The position numbers and the translations under genes are program-made. The notes beneath the pieces are model-generated. The model was not told the origin of the DNA. It did not search any database and saw only the letters and a program-made list of their open reading frames with translations. From Williamsia sp. 1135 (GTDB lineage Bacteria; Actinomycetota; Actinomycetes; Mycobacteriales; Mycobacteriaceae), in contig NZ_MJEI01000059.1 of the NCBI RefSeq assembly GCF_002095395.1, forward strand, positions 1-37,290: a DNA stretch of 37,290 bases, given 5' to 3'. Below are positions 34,612-37,290 of the stretch, in pieces; position 1 is the stretch's first letter; each line of letters begins with the position of its first letter.

Positions 34612-35022
34612 TCAAGCGGATGCTGCGGCTTCCAGCGCAGCGATAGCGGCGGTGAGTTTGGCTGATGCATCGGTGGCCACGGGTTCGAGTTCAGCTTCCC
34701 CGGACACCTCAACCATCAGGTCGGGATTCATGGCTTCGACGATCGAGTTCGATGGATTGGCAGGGTCGGTGCGGACCACGACGTTGCACGGCAGAAGTAG
34801 TCCGATCTGCCGATTGACCCCCAGTGCGCGGTGCGCCAAAGGTGGGTTACAGGCACCCAGGATCAGGTAATTTTCCATGTCCACGTCGATTTTTGATTTC
34901 AGGGTGTCTTTGACGTTGATCTCGGTGAGGATCCCGAAACCCTGCTCGGACAATGCGGCACGGGTACGTGCGACCGCCTCGTCGAACGGGACGGTTAGAA
35001 CGGTGGAGATGGACAGTGACAT
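34612..35022 (-). CDS. DUF302 family protein
   Basis: A 136-residue soluble protein of the DUF302 family. The features are an N-terminal amphipathic repeat (FDEAVARTRAALSEQGFGILTEI), the NYLILGACNPPLAHRAL segment with Cys58, and LPCNVVVRTD with a second Cys. Members are small alpha/beta proteins of unknown function, often near redox and stress genes. ATG 35022 is chosen because GGAAGGA lies just upstream; the open frame running up to 35265 overlaps the DUF2892 gene and is not coding. The last residues are Ala-rich. Confidence 0.85.
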   Translation of the reverse strand: MSLSISTVLTVPFDEAVARTRAALSEQGFGILTEINVKDTLKSKIDVDMENYLILGACNPPLAHRALGVNRQIGLLLPCNVVVRTDPANPSNSIVEAMNPDLMVEVSGEAELEPVATDASAKLTAAIAALEAAASA

Positions 35023-35059
35023 AACAGCTTTCCTTCCGGGTGGGGTTTCGTGTTCGGAT

Positions 35060-35291
35060 CTAGTGGAGTTCGGCGCGGCGCGGTAGTCCGAGGCGGTGCA
35101 TGAGCAGGCTGGCCGGGGCACCAGCCGACGGCGGCGAAGAGCAGCAGGTTCAGTGCTACGAAGGCGGTCAGCAGCAGCCACCAGGTCGAGACGCTGGTGG
35201 CCAGGGCCAGGCTCGCGAGAATCATCAATCCTGCCAGGAGTGGCACTGCTCGTTCGACGGTCCACGTGGGTGCGGTTGTTCGTCTGTTCAT
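35060..35291 (-). pseudogene. DUF2892 small membrane protein, frameshifted
   Basis: The frame from ATG 35291 encodes two membrane helices (about 14-33 and 37-54) and reaches the conserved GWCP, as in DUF2892/YgaP-type membrane domains. It then enters an unrelated Pro/Arg-rich tail. Removing one G from the GGGG at 35115-35118 gives WCPASLLMHRLGLPRRAELH and a TAG at 35060-35062, the usual short end of the family, for 76 residues in all. This leaves a normal 37-bp gap to DUF302. Either the gene is mutated or the sequence has a homopolymer error. Confidence 0.75.
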
Positions 35292-35319
35292 CGGGTCGTA
35301 GGCCTTTCTGGTGGTGTAT

Positions 35320-37290
35320 TCAGTGGGAGAACGAGATCGCGGGCAGGATCTTGCGGAGCCAGGTCGGTGACCACCATGCGGCCCGGCCGGTGAGGCGGAG
35401 TAGGGCGGGCAGCAGCATCAGCCTGATGAGTACCGCATCGAGCAGTACAGCCACACCGAGGATGATGCCCATCTCTTTGGGTGGCAACGGGTCTGCCAGT
35501 GCGAAGGTGAAGAACACTGCGACCATCACCGCCGCGGCGGCGAAGATGATTCGTCCCGAGTGAGCCATGCCGTCGATCTGTGCAGTGTCGGCATCGCCGG
35601 TGCGCTCGTAGTGTTCTTTTGCAGTGGCGAGCAGAAAGACGGTGTAGTCCATGGCGATGGCAAAGATCATCGCGAAGAAGAACACCGGCCCCCAGCCGTC
35701 AAGGAAGCCCTGCGGGGTGAACCCGAGCAGCCCGGACAGGTGGCCGTCCTGGAAGATGAGCTTGGCGACACCGAACGCAGCCGCAGTCGACAGGAGGCTG
35801 ACGACTGTGCCGATCAATGCGATCAGTGGGGCCTGCAGTGAGACCAGGAGCAGGACGAACCCGAGAACCAAGATGATACCGACGATCAGCGGGAAGTAGT
35901 CGCCCAGAGCCTGTTGCAGATCGAGGTTCTCGGCCGGGGCGCCGCCGACCAGCGCATTCCCGGGAAGTGCGCTACGCAGGTCATCGACGATGGCGCCGAG
36001 TTGGGCATCGGAGGGATCAACTGCGGGCAGTGCTTGCATCATCACGTAGTCGGTGCCGTCGAGCGCCGGCTGCGGCGGGGTGACCATGCTGATTGCGGGT
36101 GTCTGTGCAGCTGCGGTGGCAGCCTGCTGTGCCTGGGCCGAGGGTGCGACGATCTGGAGCATGCCGGGGGCGCCCTCGCCCATCTGCTGCTGGACCAATT
36201 CGTATCCCTGGCGCACGGGTGCCTCCTCGGGGACCACCGAGATCGAGGGCATGGCGACCTTGAGGCCGATGACCGGGATGGCCAGCGCGATCAGCACGGC
36301 CAGCGATCCGAGCGCGAACGGCCATGGGTGGTTGTGCAGAATCTTGCCCCAGCGTTCGAACAGCGGCGAACGGTGTTGCTGGCGTTTGGCGTACGGGAGC
36401 GCCGCGGCGTTCACCTTCGGACCCAGTGCACCCAGGGTGGCCGGGAGCAACGTCAACGTGGCCGCGAGGACAAACGTCACCGCCAGCATGATGCCCACGG
36501 CCATCGTCCGCACCGCAGGAGCGGGCACCAGCAACACCGCCGACAGGCTCACCAGCACGGTCAGACCCGAGAGCACCACGGCTTTACCGGCGGTGTCCAT
36601 AGTTTCGGCGACCGCGTGGGTCTTGTTGGTGTGGTTGTTGAGGGCATCCCGGAATCGGGAGACGATGAACAGGGCGTAGTCGATTCCCAGTGCGAGGGCG
36701 AACATCATTGCAAAGTTCATGGCCCACACCGAGATCGGCGTGACCTGATTGAGAAGTACCAGACCGCCGGCTGACGCGATGAGGCCGGCGATCGTCAGCA
36801 GCAGCGGCAAACCCGCTGCCACGAGCGAACCGAACGCCAACACCATGATCGCCAGAGTCACTGGCCACGAGAACAGCTCGGCCTTGATCATCGCGTCGTG
36901 ATTGGCCTTGTTGAAGTCGCTCCACAGGGCAGAGGCGCCCGTGGGATACACCTCGACACCATCGCGCGACAGTTCGGTGAGCTCCCCCTTGACCTCGTCG
37001 ACGGCCCGGACCATGTCATCGGTGTTCGCGTTCGCACCGGCGATCAGGATGCCGGTGTGCTGATCGCGGCTGATCGTCATCCCCGGCTGTGGAGGCACGA
37101 CATCGCCGAACCGAGAATCATCTACGAAAACAGCCGTCGCATTCGCGATGGTTTCCTGCATCGTCGGACTGTCGATGGTGTCGCGGTCGGAGTGGATGAC
37201 GACCTGCACCGCAGCCGATGAGTTGCCGCCGAAGTGCTGCTGCGCCAGCTCTCGCACCTGCACCGACTCCGACCCGTTGGCCTGCCAGCC
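35320..37290 (-). CDS. MmpL/RND-family transporter, 5' end outside the window
   Basis: 656 residues are visible; the frame stays open to the window edge (GWQANGSES...), so the true start lies outside. It is an MMPL-family membrane transporter with two halves and the proton-relay Asp-Tyr pairs ALGIDYALFIVSRFRD and AIAMDYTVFLLATAKEHYE. The short periplasmic domains put it with the YdfJ/ActII-3 type of about 700 residues rather than the long lipid MmpLs. It lies upstream of DUF2892, DUF302 and the Rv2466c-like gene on the same strand, with a gap of about 30 bp to the first of them, so a stress- or export-related operon is likely. The cargo is unknown. Confidence 0.9.
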   Translation of the reverse strand, partial: GWQANGSESVQVRELAQQHFGGNSSAAVQVVIHSDRDTIDSPTMQETIANATAVFVDDSRFGDVVPPQPGMTISRDQHTGILIAGANANTDDMVRAVDEVKGELTELSRDGVEVYPTGASALWSDFNKANHDAMIKAELFSWPVTLAIMVLAFGSLVAAGLPLLLTIAGLIASAGGLVLLNQVTPISVWAMNFAMMFALALGIDYALFIVSRFRDALNNHTNKTHAVAETMDTAGKAVVLSGLTVLVSLSAVLLVPAPAVRTMAVGIMLAVTFVLAATLTLLPATLGALGPKVNAAALPYAKRQQHRSPLFERWGKILHNHPWPFALGSLAVLIALAIPVIGLKVAMPSISVVPEEAPVRQGYELVQQQMGEGAPGMLQIVAPSAQAQQAATAAAQTPAISMVTPPQPALDGTDYVMMQALPAVDPSDAQLGAIVDDLRSALPGNALVGGAPAENLDLQQALGDYFPLIVGIILVLGFVLLLVSLQAPLIALIGTVVSLLSTAAAFGVAKLIFQDGHLSGLLGFTPQGFLDGWGPVFFFAMIFAIAMDYTVFLLATAKEHYERTGDADTAQIDGMAHSGRIIFAAAAVMVAVFFTFALADPLPPKEMGIILGVAVLLDAVLIRLMLLPALLRLTGRAAWWSPTWLRKILPAISFSH

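Noticed and set aside
35023-35265. Extended start for the DUF302 gene
   Set aside because: The additional 81 residues are antifamily, Arg-rich and overlap DUF2892. ATG 35022 has GGAAGGA directly upstream.

Overview
The window looks like accessory, catabolism-rich DNA from a mycolic-acid actinobacterium (order Mycobacteriales: Mycobacterium, Rhodococcus, Gordonia or a relative). The evidence is a complete yrbE/mce lipid-import operon, two MmpL/RND-type lipid transporters, an FprB-type ferredoxin/flavoprotein reductase, an Rv2466c-like thioredoxin-fold protein, a Rv1318c-like membrane adenylate cyclase, high G+C, and operons packed with ATGA/GTGA overlaps. The genus cannot be resolved from the sequence alone. 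No tRNA, rRNA, CRISPR array, replication origin or integrase was recognised.

Layout. (1) 0.2-4.75 kb: a TetR repressor divergent from an MFS drug-type exporter, with a perfect inverted repeat between them that is a likely operator. A PaaI-like thioesterase is coupled to the exporter. A class III adenylate cyclase follows, broken by a 1-nt frameshift at a GGGG run. (2) 4.9-10.8 kb, minus strand: an AurF-like diiron oxygenase followed by an FprB reductase, then about 1.3 kb without a recognisable gene, then an alkB alkane hydroxylase followed by a truncated FemAB-like gene. A near-identical IS-end-like repeat lies in opposite orientations at 1-55 and 11.05-11.10 kb, so this segment is bracketed by inverted repeats. 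A 69-bp miniature inverted-repeat structure and an IS3-type transposase remnant lie at 11.05-11.6 kb. (3) 11.98-18.33 kb, minus strand: a tight operon read as diiron oxygenase, Baeyer-Villiger monooxygenase, SDR, ferredoxin-type reductase, alpha/beta hydrolase, TetR. (4) 18.46-21.96 kb, plus strand: a DUF4873 protein and a large MmpL, divergent from the oxygenase operon across a repeat-rich promoter region. (5) 32.4-22.2 kb, minus strand: yrbEA-yrbEB-mceA-B-C-D-E-F-mas-fadD, ending at a strong hairpin shared with the converging mmpL. (6) 32.8-37.3 kb: an SDR, then, on the minus strand, an MmpL entering from outside the window, a frameshifted DUF2892 membrane protein, a DUF302 protein and an Rv2466c-like thiol protein.

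How the parts may work together (inference). The Mce complex imports a hydrophobic substrate and FadD activates acids derived from it. The central operon has the logic of subterminal or ring oxidation: hydroxylation by the diiron enzyme with its own reductase, alcohol to ketone (SDR), ketone to ester or lactone (BVMO), then hydrolysis (alpha/beta hydrolase). AlkB and the first diiron/FprB pair would add other oxygenation routes. TetR-type proteins and repeat-rich promoter regions suggest substrate-inducible control. The AurF-like operon is the best candidate for an undescribed pathway.
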